64,000 nucleotides of DNA, from contig JAAOOA010000066.1 in the NCBI GenBank assembly GCA_012861695.1, forward strand, positions 2,678,919-2,742,918, given 5' to 3'. This DNA is from Trematomus loennbergii. Lineage: Eukaryota > Chordata > Actinopteri > Perciformes > Nototheniidae. The notes under the pieces are model-generated. The model worked only from the letters and a program-made list of their open reading frames with translations, searched no databases and was not told where the DNA came from. Both the position numbers and the translations under genes were made by a program. The first letter of the stretch is position 1. Every line of letters begins with the position of its first letter. Shown here one piece after another: positions 22,680-33,553 of this stretch.

Positions 22680-24800
22680 GTGGAGCAGGGTTTTGTTCAT
22701 GATCTGTTTGGGTTTGATTGGGGAAAAATCGATCTGTGTGCTGATGTTGAAACTGCATGGTCTTATTTTTATCTTGGTTTTATGGAAATTATAGATAGAC
22801 ATGCACCCCTACGTACTTTTAGAGTAAAGGGACGAGACAATCCTTGGTTTTCTGCTGAACTGTCCAGTCTCCTACATGAGAGAAACAAGGCCTGGGCAAA
22901 GGCTAGGAAATCAGGCTCAGAGGTAGAATGGCTGCGTTTTAGGCAGCTAAGAAATAGCTTCACTTCACAGTCAAAAGTGCTAAGTCGAAGTACTATTTGT
23001 CAGTTACTACAGAAAACCTAAATAATCCTAGGAAATTTTGGAAAGCCATAAAATCGATATCCACCGGTGAGATCCGAAATGAGCTACCTCCGTGCATTAC
23101 CACAGCATCTGGCTCTATATCGGACAGGGCTACTATGTTAAATTGTTTTAATGAGCATTTTGTGTCCTGCGGTTCTATGTTTGATTCTGTGACTAACTCT
23201 GCTTCTGTGAACACCACAGTCGTGACTCTGAACAATGTGGTCTGGAAAACCCTTTCAGTTTTACTCCTTTTACTGTAAATGTTGTTCATGAAGCTTTATC
23301 CAAGTTAGATCCTAAGAAACCGGCCGGCCCGGACAACGTAGAACCTTTCTTTTTAAAGATAGCTGCAGATTTTATTGCTCCACCTCTCACTACTCTTTTT
23401 AACCTCTCCCTCAGCACAAACACAATTCCAAAAGTATGGAAGTCAGCGTATGTCCTGCCTTACTAAAGGAGGGGAGGCAACTGTTTTAAATAACTATAGG
23501 CCATCTCTAAATTGTCAGTTCTGGCTAAGGTTCTTGAACGCCTAGTGAGTGAACAGGTAAAGGAGTTTTTATGTACAAATGACATCCTGTCTAAACATCA
23601 GTCAGGCTTCAGAAAGCAACATAGCACCATCACTGCCACAATGAAAGTGGTGAATGACATTACAAGTATTTTAGATAAAAAGCAGAGTTGTGCAGCTCTA
23701 TTTATTGACCTTTCCAAAGCGTTTGACACCGTCGATCATCGCATCTTAAAGCAGAGGCTACTCAGTATTGGCTTATCCAGCCATGCAGTGGGGTGGTTTG
23801 TGAACTACCTCTCTGAAAGGTCCCAATGTGTTCACTTTGATGGGCTGTCTTCTGAGTGGTTGAACATTGCTAATGGTGTTCCTCAAGGTTCTGTTTTAGG
23901 TCCACTTTTATTCTCCATCTACATCAATAGTTTAGGTGAAAATGTGGATGAAGCTACTTTGCATTTTTATGCGGATGACACCGTGATGTACTGTGCAGGT
24001 CCCTCCATTAAGGAGGCGGTTGTTAAATTACAGGCTGTTTTTAACATTATTCAGACTCAGCTCTCTGAACTAAAGCTTCTTTTAAATGTTGAGAAAACCA
24101 AGGTAATGCTCTTTTCTAAAGCTAAAAAGACTCCAGAGACTGCTTTGGATATTGTGACTATGCAAGGACAAGTACTCCAAGTGGTTAGCTGTTATAAATA
24201 CCTTGGTATCTGGCTTGATGATTGTCTTACTTTTAAACTTCAGGTCACTAATCTGCTTAAAAAGCTGAGGGTTAGACTAGGTTTCTTTTTCAGAAACAAG
24301 TCCTGTTTCTCTTTTGAAGCCAGGAAAAGGCTAGTCACTGTGACCTTTTTACCTGTGCTAGACTATGGTGATTTGATCTATATGAATGCACCTGCCCATT
24401 GCCTGGAAAGGTTAGATGCCGCCTATCACAGTGCTCTGAGATTTGTTACTAACTGTAAAGCACTTACTCATCACTGTACCCTGTATGCCAAGGCAGGTCT
24501 GCACTTACTACAGTCATTGGTACATATTCATATATAAAGCCATGCTGGGTAAACTACCTTATATCTGCTCTTTGATCTCACGGAGAGTGGCAAGTAGCTA
24601 TTGCCTGAGATCCAGGATGTGTTTTTATTACATGTGCCAAGTGCTAGGACTGTTTTAGGTACTAAAGCTTTTATGTGCGCTGCTCCTCTAGCTTGGAACA
24701 CTATGCAAAAAATATTGAAACTGAGCATTTTGATTCCCTTGCATCATTTTAAAGCACGGCTGGATGAAATGTTATTGGATACCTGTAAATGTAAATAGGT
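22680..24800 (+). pseudogene. LINE reverse transcriptase domain
   Basis: Successive frames encode the linker and then RT blocks: PKKPAGPDNVEP-like sequence near 23315, FIDLSKAFDTVDH near 23702, GVPQGSVLGPLLF near 23876, and FYADDTVMY near 23965 (catalytic YADD intact). A conserved C-terminal region follows (VPSARTVLGTKAF, AAPLAWN, HHFKARLD, 24630-24770). The long open part is 23512-24537. Frameshifts near 22995, 23215, 23480 and 24530 disable it. Confidence 0.85.
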
Positions 24801-25059
24801 TGCTAATGTATACCCCTGTAATTATGTTGTGATGTCCTTTTGTTTTCTGTTTGTTTTTATATGTGTAACTAATGTACCGCAGGTCTCCCTTGAAAAAGAG
24901 ATCGTTGATCTCAATGGGATTTTTTAACCTGGTTAAATAAAGGCTACAAACAAACAATGTCCTTCAACATGGCGCGCTGAAATCCATTTCCGGGTCACTA
25001 CTGGAGGACAGAGGAGTCGAGGAGTCGAGGAGGGGAAATTAGAGTATTGAGAAACCTCT

Positions 25060-25749
25060 ATTGTATAAATATAGCCTTTATATTTACATTAAACGACCAG
25101 AAAGGTATCTAGTTCCCTCTATATTTTCACTGATGGATAGCAGTAGTGTTGCACTCAGAAATTTGGTTCTCTTTCTTCACACGTCAGCATTTTAACCCCA
25201 CAACGAGTAAACTTTGAACATACACTTATTCTTTGCTGCGTCATACAATTTACTACCATAAACTCCTTACTTATTTTAATCCACCGAAGAAGCCACGTTC
25301 TTCTTCTACTTCTTCTTCTCTTGTCTACTCATAGGCGCCACATTGTGGCGAAAACTAGCAACAACAATATTAATACTGTTTCGAAGCACACAATATGGAG
25401 ATGTGAATGACATTAGAAAATGATTAGGTACAACATTAAATACAAATAAAATAGATTGTGGGTCCCTTATAACATACTGTACACAGTGGAAATAAACATT
25501 CTTAAGATTACGTTGCATTAACTTAACATCAGGGATCTTATTAATAAATTCCTGCTGACAGTCACAGTAGCCTAACCTTACTGATCCCTCTTGAAATTAA
25601 AATAAAAACACGTTACTTTACCAGCAGAGAGAAAATTGATTATTCAATTATTAATGTGACTAATGAAGAGCAGTTTGATCTGCAATTCGAGAAAGAACAA
25701 CAATGCATTTACTAATTGTTGTTTTCTTCATATGTTTACCTTTTTACAA
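25060..25749 (+). other. hAT intron sequence right of nested element
   Basis: No gene is recognised. At the right end the sequence TTTTTACAA just before the transposase frame looks like a polypyrimidine tract and splice acceptor in which AG has become AA. Confidence 0.4.
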
Positions 25750-27133
25750 ATATGAAGAATACCAGAGGAACAAAAGCATTACAAATGATGCACAACAGCC
25801 TTCAGTCTCACAGTTTTTTGGCAACCAAGATGGACAGTACAGCATGAATCATCCACAGCAGAAAGCTATCACCAATGCAATACTGTCCGACTTAGTTGTC
25901 GATTGCAGCTTGCCCCTGTCAATTATTGAAAACAAGAGTTTTCGCCACTTTCTGACAGTAGTTGACAGAAAGTACAGCCCAGTTTGTCGCAGGACACTGA
26001 CTGTGAAAGTAGAGAACCTTCTTGTGGAAAGACGTTTACAATTAAAAACCCGGATGAGCAATTTGAATCATGTCTCAGTCACTGTGGACATTTGGTCTGC
26101 CAGAAAGATGAGGGGATTCCTTGGTGTTACTGCACACTATTTAGAGAAGGATGAAGAGAGGATAGAGCTGAAATCCAATCTCCTGGCCTGCGACCGCTTC
26201 AAAGGCTCACACACAGCTGAAAGAATCTGTGAGCAATTTGAGGCTATGTGATGAGTACAGCATTAAAAACAAGATAGACTACATTATTAGTGACAATGCC
26301 GCCAACATGCGTAAAGCGTTCACTGTGTGCTTCCCAACGGAGCAAGAAGATGAAGATGTTGATGAAGAGGATGATCTTGATGACCCAGAGCTATGGCATG
26401 ACCTTTCCCCTAAGATCAGGAAACAGTAGATGCTGCAAAAAAACAGCGCTTGCAGTGTTTTGCGCACACACTGCAGCTGGTGGTGGGAGACGGATTGAAG
26501 GAAACAAAAGGAACAACCTCTTCTCTTGCAAAGTTGTCGAAGCTCAGCTCACTGCTGCATACAAGCACAACATTTAAAGATGTGTTTGATGCTGAATTTG
26601 GGGAACAAAGAGGCATCCCTGCTGCTGTCACCACAAGATGGAACTCGACACTCAGGCAAGTGAAGGCAGTACTCCGTTGTGAACATCCGAAGCTTTGCAG
26701 TGTACTAGAAAAGGCTGGGCACAAGGAGTTGTTGTTCACAGCACGGGAGTGGAATGTTTTTGAAGGAGTTGGTGGACATCATGCATCCATTTGGAGAAGC
26801 AACAGATTTGACACAAGGGGAAAAGATAGTGACAATCAGTTCTGTTGTTCCATCTGTCCTGTCCCTAAATCACCACCTCGAGAAGCTGAAGCCACAAGTC
26901 CGTTTCCTCAGCAGCCTGGTTAGAAGTCTCCAGGTGTCCCTGAAGAAAAGGTTTGGGGGGATTTTCATCAATGTGAAAATGGCCACATTAACACAGGATG
27001 GAACAACTTCCCCTTTTTAGATCCAGTGTACCTCAAAGCAGCTGCTTTGGATCCAGCCTTTTCTCTGATGTGGATAGACCACCATGTGCTGGTCAGTCTT
27101 GAGGTCAAAGCTGAGGTTCTACAGCATGTGAAA
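25750..27133 (+). pseudogene. hAT transposase (ZBED-like) main exon
   Basis: Starting at EEYQRNKSI after the presumed acceptor, frames encode the RNase-H-like transposase core: VTVDIWSARKMRGFLGVTAHY (about 26065-26130), DYIISDNAANMRKAF (26275-26320), an acidic loop, [15 protein letters not shown] (26455), [10 protein letters not shown] (26630), [14 protein letters not shown] and AAALDPAFSLMW (27037-27075), ending HVK before a GTAAAT donor. Frameshifts or stops near 26240, 26430, 26757 and 27015 inactivate it. It would cut and join the parent hAT element. Confidence 0.85.
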
Positions 27134-27301
27134 GGTAAATTAAAACTTAATTGAGTTTTTATTACTATTTTACTCATAATAATTTCCTTTTAATTGATTG
27201 CAACAATAATATGTGTTCAGTTGAACCTACTGCATAACCAATACAACATATAATAAGGGCTCTTTTGTGTCTTTTTTATTTTGTTTTACATGTTTTGCCA
27301 G

Positions 27302-27684
27302 AAGTGATCCTGCGAGAGGCTGTGGAGACAGAGCAACCTACGCCTTGTGTTGATGAGGAAGAGCAAGAGAGCCTTGGACTTGAAGGGCTGTTTGCTGCGT
27401 ACCATAAGAGGAAGAAGAAGGATGTTGGGACCACTCCAGCACTGCAGCTAAGTCACTATCTCCACATCACTGACGGACAGAATGTCCTTTTGTTCTGGGC
27501 AATGAACATGAAGGTTCTTCCTTCGCTGTTCAAAGTGGCCATCAGAGTTTTGGCAGTGCCGGCCTCCAGTGCTCCGGTGGAGCGAGTTTTTAGCCATGGT
27601 GGCATCATCCTGCGACCCCATCGTGCACAAATGAGTGACCGACTATTGACCAATTTGGTCTTTTGCAAATGCAATGCATTATAG
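27302..27684 (+). pseudogene. hAT transposase last exon with hATC domain
   Basis: After a TTTTGCCAG acceptor the frame runs uninterrupted to TAG at 27682-27684. It contains FWAMNMKVLPSLFKVAIRV, then LAVPASSAPVERVFSHGG, the hATC dimerisation signature, and ends LVFCKCNAL. This exon is intact even though the previous one is broken. Confidence 0.85.
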
Positions 27685-28166
27685 GGCCCTGAGATAATAG
27701 AAAAAGTGTGGGTGAATGAAACTGTTACTTCATTTTATGTTTATGCAACTGTTATGTTTCTCAGCCTGTCACTTAATTTGGGCAAATTTGGTCTCTTGGA
27801 CCCTGAGATTGATGCATCTATAACTTGTGTTTTTCACTCACTCACTATGTCTGACAATAACAAACACACACTTCACATAATTTTTCATAATAAAAAAAAG
27901 CACACAAATTGTGTGGCTGAATGAAACTGTTACTTTATTTTATGTTTATGCAACTGTTATGTTGAAAAGCACATAATGACTTGTTTAACCTGTTAAGCCC
28001 TGAGCCTGTTTTTCAGGTCTCAGACTCGAAAATGACATTCCCAGAACAAATGACCATATCTTCCCTTCTAAAAGGGTTAAATTAATAATCTTTTTTCTCA
28101 AAGTAATGATAAACCTGTGAGTTGGATGTAGAAAAGTCAGAACAATATAGATGTTTTTTATTTTAA

Positions 28167-28609
28167 AGGGACCTATCATGCAAAATGCACTTTTGTACGT
28201 CTTTTATACATGAATATGTGTCCCCGGTGTTCCAGGGAACTCACCAAGTGTCAGAAAACACAACCCTCTCTATTTTCCTCCATACCCAAATCTCTAAAAA
28301 AGGGGCTGCAACGGATCTGATAAAAACTGATCCAGATTTGAACACTTCACTGACGTCACAGAAGTGGCGCTACGGCTATTGGGCCAACTCTCCACCTATC
28401 AGAGCACGGCTCCCCTCTCCTGCAGGGGGGCGTGGTCAGCTGCAGCTCACAGAATCAGCCCCGTAGACAGCAAACAGCACATAGAGCGAAATGAGGCATG
28501 GCTAAAATGCATGATCTGTTTGGTATTTTGAAAACAGAAACGTATAAATATACCTTATATAGGTATGGCCCTACAATATATCATTTAAATATACCATGAT
28601 AGGTCCACT
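28167..28609. mobile_element. TTAA-target MITE family 1, short copy
   Basis: Termini AGGGACCTATCATGCAAAA and CATGATAGGTCCACT are flanked by TTAA at 28163-28166 and 28610-28613. The empty TTAA site is seen in the family 2 fragment at 37769-37772. Relative to the copy at 4625-5863 it has lost an 845-bp segment precisely at a 5-bp ATCAG microhomology. Confidence 0.9.
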
Positions 28610-29277
28610 TTAAAGAAAATTCAGATTTTACATAGTAAAAAACTGTAAATTATAGTGTCCGTCCAAAAATTATTTTTTACTTATAGTGAAAACTACCCTT
28701 GGATGATGGTTAGGTAGACTAAAAGCTTTAGGAATCGAAAGTACAACATAAGTACCCTGTATCAAGATTGATGCAAAACAAGTGACATTTGACCTTTTTA
28801 GAGAGGTTTAGCCAAAATCACTCCACCTCTGAGGTGATTTGGGTGGAAATGTTTTTTTTCTCCATATCTCTGGCCCCCCTTTGTCGATTTTGATGGTTGA
28901 CCACTTTCTGACCGTTAGAGCCAATAGAATCGAAGGGGGAGTCCCCACACACACTCGTTGTAAAACAAAAAGGTGGGGCTTTGCGCATGTAGTTTTGCAT
29001 GAGAGTGAACCTACACTCTAGCTCTGACATCTAGAAACGGAAAAGCAGTTTCATTGCTCATGGATTATCAGAAATAATTTCAAAGGGACACAGACACATT
29101 GGATTAACCTATGGATTAACTTCAGCAGCGTTTTTATCGTTTTAATGCCATTGAAGACCACTTTGGAGCAGACTACAGAGACAAGGTAAACATGTTAGCA
29201 TTTTTAGCTACCTAGCGCCACATGTTTTGATGTCTGTTTTTGTTTATAACGTCGCGATTTCGTATAATTCAGTGATA

Positions 29278-29391
29278 ATGAGGGTACCCTTCGATTCTGT
29301 GTCACCTCACGATGTGAAACGATGTCATGGATGTGGAGAAAAGATAAATAATAAGGTTTTGAGAGTGATTTTCGGTGCAGTAAACTGTTAG
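29278..29391 (+). CDS. Short conserved ORF in TTAA family 2
   Basis: A 37-residue frame starts MRVPFDSVSPHDVKRCHGCG and continues EKINNKVL. The same frame occurs in the other copy (52700-52786, minus) with four substitutions and an earlier stop. A CxxC pair is present in both. I do not recognise the family; it may be the first exon of the original transposase or an accessory protein. That it is translated is inference. Confidence 0.3.
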   Translation: MRVPFDSVSPHDVKRCHGCGEKINNKVLRVIFGAVNC

Positions 29392-29726
29392 CATTTTTCG
29401 CTCGTTGATAATTCAAAGGCTCAGCGTTAGCATTGTGTTTTTGTTTTTTTAAAAAAAAATGATCAGTTAGATGAGTTTCTTCCCGTTACATGGATATAAA
29501 ACATTCATAGTTTTATTAAATGAACATGCCCTCAGACACTGTTTCCTGCAAGATGTTGCGGCAGTGCCCCGGTACCGGGGTCTCTCGGGCTTAACAGGTT
29601 AAAACTCGGTTTTCAAAGTTTAGGACTTGGGACTTGACTTGAACTTGCCCAACCTGACTTGAGACTTGACTCGGACATGAGCGCAAAGACTTGAGACTTG
29701 ACTCGGACTTGAGTGCAAAGACTTAA

Positions 29727-31620
29727 AGGGCCCATGTCATGGCCATTTCCACTGATCATAATTACATTGTTGAGGTATACTAAATAGATTTATACTGTGC
29801 AATTTTCCAAACTCACATTGGTTTCGCATACAGCATCTCTGTCAAGCATGTGTATTCAGCAGTATTCACTTTCTCCACTAAACGGCTTGTTGGAGCTCTA
29901 GCCCCCCCCCCTGTGAGCCTAGTGTGCTCCGATTGGTCAGCTCGGCCACTCGTTCTGATTAGTCAACCACCAGAGAGGCTGCGCCCATGTCTAACAGTGC
30001 TTTTCCCGGCTGCTCTCAGCGTAACATCAGTCTTATCATGGCGTCGGCACAGCCATATATTTTATATACATATATATTTGTAACTGTTGTTATAGAAGAG
30101 TGTGACGGCCCCAGGGCCTTTGTCTTACGATGGGTTGGAGCTGAAGAGGCTAATCAGCACGATCACGGACACCTCCGGACACTACGGCCCCAGTCTCTCT
30201 CCAAAGCGGCTGCAGGAAGACTAACTGCGATCCTCTCAACCACCTATATCTGCATTTACGACAATAAATGTGCCGTGGTTTTGTAAACTCGTGTATGTCT
30301 CCTTGTCTTTGTGGCCTACGAGCCGCTCATAACAAAGAGTAAGTTATTTTTACCCGTTATAAACTACTACTGTTTGATGATAAATCAAATCATGGTTTGC
30401 TATATATGAATTCAGGGAAGAAAGGATAGGCCTACTAAGTATTTCCATTAAACTTTATTTTTAGAAATGTACAAAATGAACATAAATATACATATATACA
30501 GGGTATATCATCCATTCCTCCTCCTCGCATCTTGCTGCGCACAGCCGGTGCTGCGGTGCCTTTTAGCACGACGCCTCAGTAGTAGTAGAAGTGCCTTTTA
30601 GCACGTCATGGATTGTCCGCCAGGATCTGGCTGGACGAAATCAAATGCAAATCACAAAATATTAGAGAAACTAAGTTGTTTTAGATTCGTTAGTAGTAGT
30701 TGTGTAATGAACAGCTTGCCTGCTAATATGCTAACCTAGCTTTGTTTACCTTGGTAGCTAACACGATATGAACGTTAGCTTGGAGAAAAGGCAACTATAA
30801 TGCAGTGTAATAAAACTACTATGAACAAAAGCTAGTGGTTCATATTAGGCTAGCAATAACGTGTTTATAATTGTAATCGCATACGGGTATTCTGCTACCA
30901 TACAATGTAACTTGCATGAATACATTGTTTTGCGCTAGCATACAGCTAGCCTCGTTAGCTACATGCAGTATATGTACGGTCACAATGTACGGTAAATCAC
31001 AGTACAGTATACTGTATGAGTATTCCGTGTGTGTGAATGCAGACATTCTCCTGCTATGAGATACATGTATGCAAGGCCATCTGCTGATATTAGAGTTGAT
31101 ATATGGAAACTCTAGCAACTTAGTTAGCACAGTTAGCACTGTGTCAATGGCTTAGCAGTCCAACACAGTTTACACATTTAAACAGTCTTGTTTGATAAAT
31201 ACACAAATAACAATGCAAACTTACAGGTTGTATACCCAGATCTTCCCCTGCTCCAAACGGTCCAAACAAGCTGTGCATATCCGGCCTCAAACTGGGCAAT
31301 GTTTTGGAAGCTTTCGTCTGTGAAATGCCGGTTCTTCGAACCTCTGGAGGAGGAACCCGCCGCTGCTGGTGTGGCCATAGCTCTTCGGGATTGGTCCATT
31401 TAGTTCCGGGTACCGCATGACATCATGCGGTACCCGGAAGAATCAAATGGGCAGTGACGTATCTCCAACGAGGCGTTTTGGGGAGGTATTTTCTGTGTTA
31501 GAGTTTTACTCGCTACAGGGTGTACTTTGAGGGTTTTGACTCTGCACACCGTTTACATGCATAAAAACCTTCATAACACACAAGGGACGGGTAATAACCG
31601 GAAAGCATGACATGGGAGCT
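29727..31620. mobile_element. TTAA-target family 3, long copy
   Basis: Termini AGGGCCCATGTCATGGC and CATGACATGGGAGCT are flanked by TTAA at 29723-29726 and 31621-31624. It sits in the 3' part of the hAT element. The small copy at 9767-9927 shares its left 150 bp. The 1.9-kb interior has only short frames and an AATAAA at about 30264; no transposase is recognised. Confidence 0.8.
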
Positions 31621-31947
31621 TTAAGACTTGACTCGGACTTGCAAAACAATGACTTGGTCCCATCTCTGCTATGTAACACTGGTGCTTCTATTGGCTAGTG
31701 CTCCAACACATTGCACGTGATAGACTAAGGGATGGGACATCTCTAAACAGTTGATCAATCACAACAGAGCCGGCCAGCTATCCAATCAGAGCAGACTGGG
31801 CTCTGGTTTCAGACAGAGGGTGAAAAGAGGTACTGCAGCACAGGCAGTATGAGAAAAATAAAGAGCTTTTTGAACATTGAAGCATGGAGACAAGTCACAG
31901 TAGAGACACTAAATACTATGTGCTGTAACCTACATGATCCCCTTTCA

Positions 31948-33553
31948 ACTGCCAGTGTAGACAGTGCTGTAAAGATTGGAGAGGCAATGTTAGAACAATT
32001 TTAAAAGACCTGGCCAGAGGGATTTTACAACACCATCTCAAGCAAAGTGAAGACCATGGCAACAACAACCAAATCCATCAAAATTGGCGAATCCAAAATG
32101 TATGACCTAAATGTGATCTATTCGAGGACCATTGTACTGTTCTCTAGTGACCGCGATGTTGACGTGAAGGATGTCCTCGTCTATGAGCTGGCACCAGTCC
32201 CAACTGCCATGTTCACAGAGGACGGAATGCGAATTTGTCAAGCCAAGTCACACTGAAGAAGTCACTCCAGGTTGAAGTCTCCAGGAGGAATGCCGGTGAT
32301 GCAGATGTCACTGTCATTGATGGATCAGCACTTCTTTGGACCATACACTGGCCAGCTGATGGTACTGTCGCTGATTTGATTGATAATGTTAAAACACGGC
32401 TGATTTCATGCTGTCAGAGAGTGACGTCTACCTCATCTTTGACAGATACTATGATTACAGTATCAAGTCTGTCACCAGAGATGTCAGGGAGACAGTGGTC
32501 AATAGGAAACATCATCTTCTCCTATCAACTAAGCTACCAGCCCAGAAGGTTGTCTTGTCATCCATTGAAAACAAGAAACAGCTCAACCTATTACTATTTA
32601 AGGAACTGACCGAAGACAGGCTTTTCCATCTACGGGGCACAACAAACACAAGTTGGTGGTGACAGGGGAGGACTCATGCCCCATCAAGATCAGGATGGAA
32701 GAAAGAAGGAGCCGATATGAGCTAGAAAATCAGAATGGAAGAAGCTGACACCATCATTGTCCAACAAGTCCTGGGGTGTGCTGGAGAAGCCCATCAAATC
32801 TCAGTGGTTTCTGATGACACTTATGTGTTCGTCCTACTCCTTCACCATTACCATCAGGCAGGACTGGATGTACCACTCATCATGGAATCCCCCCGCAAGG
32901 AAAGATCAATAGTGGACATCAAGGCGACACTGTCCAAGCATTCAGAAATTGTCGAGAACCTTTTACCAGCCCATGCCATATCGGGATGTGACACTGTAGC
33001 ATCTTACTATGGGTTGGGAAAAGGCTCTGTCATCAAAGTCCTGAAAGCTGGGTACGAACTATCAGCAAGATGGATGCACCATTCCAGCAAGTCCTCTACC
33101 AAGCCACTGCCCTCATCTCAGCCTGTTATGGCATAAAGGAGAACACAGACATGTCACACACAAGGCTACTTGTCTGGGGGGAAAAGAAGGGAAAAGGACA
33201 TATGTCTGCTCCAAACCTTGCTGCTCTACCACCAACAAATGAAGCCTTCATTGAGAATGTTAAGAGGGCCCACTTTCAGGCAATGTTGTGGCGAAATCTC
33301 TATGTAAACCTGCTGTCAGCACTGAACCCAGAGGAATTTGGATGGAAAAAAGATACGTGTAACAGGTCACTGATCCCAACCCATCTACCAGAAGATGCCA
33401 AACTTGTCCCAGATTACATTTTGGAGATGATCAGGTGCATGTGGCTGCAAGAGTGAGACCCCTTGCAACTCCAAGAAGTGCAGTTGTAAAGTGCATGGTT
33501 TGCCATGCACAATGTTCTGTGCATGTTTCAGGGTGGGATGCTCAAGATCCTAA
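31948..33553 (+). pseudogene. PIN/FEN-like nuclease with CXC domain, multicopy fish family
   Basis: Successive broken frames encode VKIGEAMLEQF, then YELAPVPTAMF (32190), DVTVIDGSALLWTIHW (32305), SDVYLIFDRYYDYSIKSVTR (32410), EEADTIIVQQV (32735), VVSDDTYVFVLLLHHY (32805), and PAHAISGCDTVASYYGLGKG (32968). After a final frameshift a cysteine-rich tail follows, with KSETPCNSKKCSCKVHGLPC at 33446-33505 and more Cys before TAA at 33551. The acidic SDDT and SGCDTV…GLGKG motifs resemble PIN/FEN-type nucleases, and the tail matches the Tesmin/TSO1-like CXC pattern. A stop near 32002 and five frame changes show it is dead. It has no introns. Confidence 0.65.

Larger units (their letters stand above)
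21830..24957 (+). mobile_element. L2/CR1-group LINE, near full length, inactivated
   Basis: The element contains an apurinic-endonuclease-like domain, then reverse transcriptase, then a 3' end GGTTAAATAAAGGCTACAAAC. Copies of its tail occur at 1155-4622 (plus) and 40226-40620 (minus). The ORF is broken by at least five frameshifts. The exact 5' end is uncertain; it begins shortly after the Harbinger element at 21732. It lies inside the 18240-25059 element. Confidence 0.85.
18240..25059. mobile_element. TIR element nested in hAT intron
   Basis: A ~40-bp inverted pair bounds it: AGAGGTTTCTCAATACTC at 18240 and GAGTATTGAGAAACCTCT ending at 25059, followed inward by CTAATTTCCCC and CGACTCCT repeats. 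No target duplication is obvious. When its own nested elements are subtracted, about 1.3 kb of core remains, with no transposase. The superfamily is unknown. Confidence 0.65.
27989..29598 (+). mobile_element. TTAA-target family 2, copy 1
   Basis: Termini CCTGTTAAGCCCTGAG and CTCTCGGGCTTAACAGG are flanked by TTAA at 27985-27988 and 29599-29602. Copies lie at 52470-53310 (minus) and 37590-37860 (fragment). It contains a nested family 1 element at 28167-28609 and a short conserved ORF at 29278-29391. No full transposase is present. Confidence 0.8.
16937..31668 (+). mobile_element. hAT transposon with nested insertions
   Basis: Left end CAGAGGTGTGGACTCG and right end GGTCCCATCTCTG form hAT-type inverted termini. 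An exact 8-bp duplication CTATGTAA lies at 16929-16936 and 31669-31676, and the empty site is at 15226-15233. The subterminal regions are rich in GACTTGGACTCGAG-type repeats (16945-17110 and 29620-29725, 31621-31655). The element carries a BED exon and ZBED-like transposase exons in plus orientation, so it descends from an autonomous element. Later insertions enlarged it: a 6.8-kb TIR element in its intron and TTAA-target elements in its 3' region. Confidence 0.85.
16263..31945 (+). repeat. Duplicon copy B, split by a 14.7-kb hAT element
   Basis: The left part 16263-16936 and right part 31669-31945 are continuous with each other in copy A. The interruption starts and ends exactly at an 8-bp duplication. 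At the right end, similarity to copy A stops at 31945, where the CXC-domain pseudogene begins. Confidence 0.8.

Noticed and set aside
26279..26739. Minus-strand frames rich in Ser and Asn
   Set aside because: Antisense shadows of the hAT transposase acidic loop.
30040..30290. Possible gene in TTAA family 3 (frames of 77 and 99 codons)
   Set aside because: No motif, mutually overlapping frames, and the sequence lies wholly within a transposon interior.
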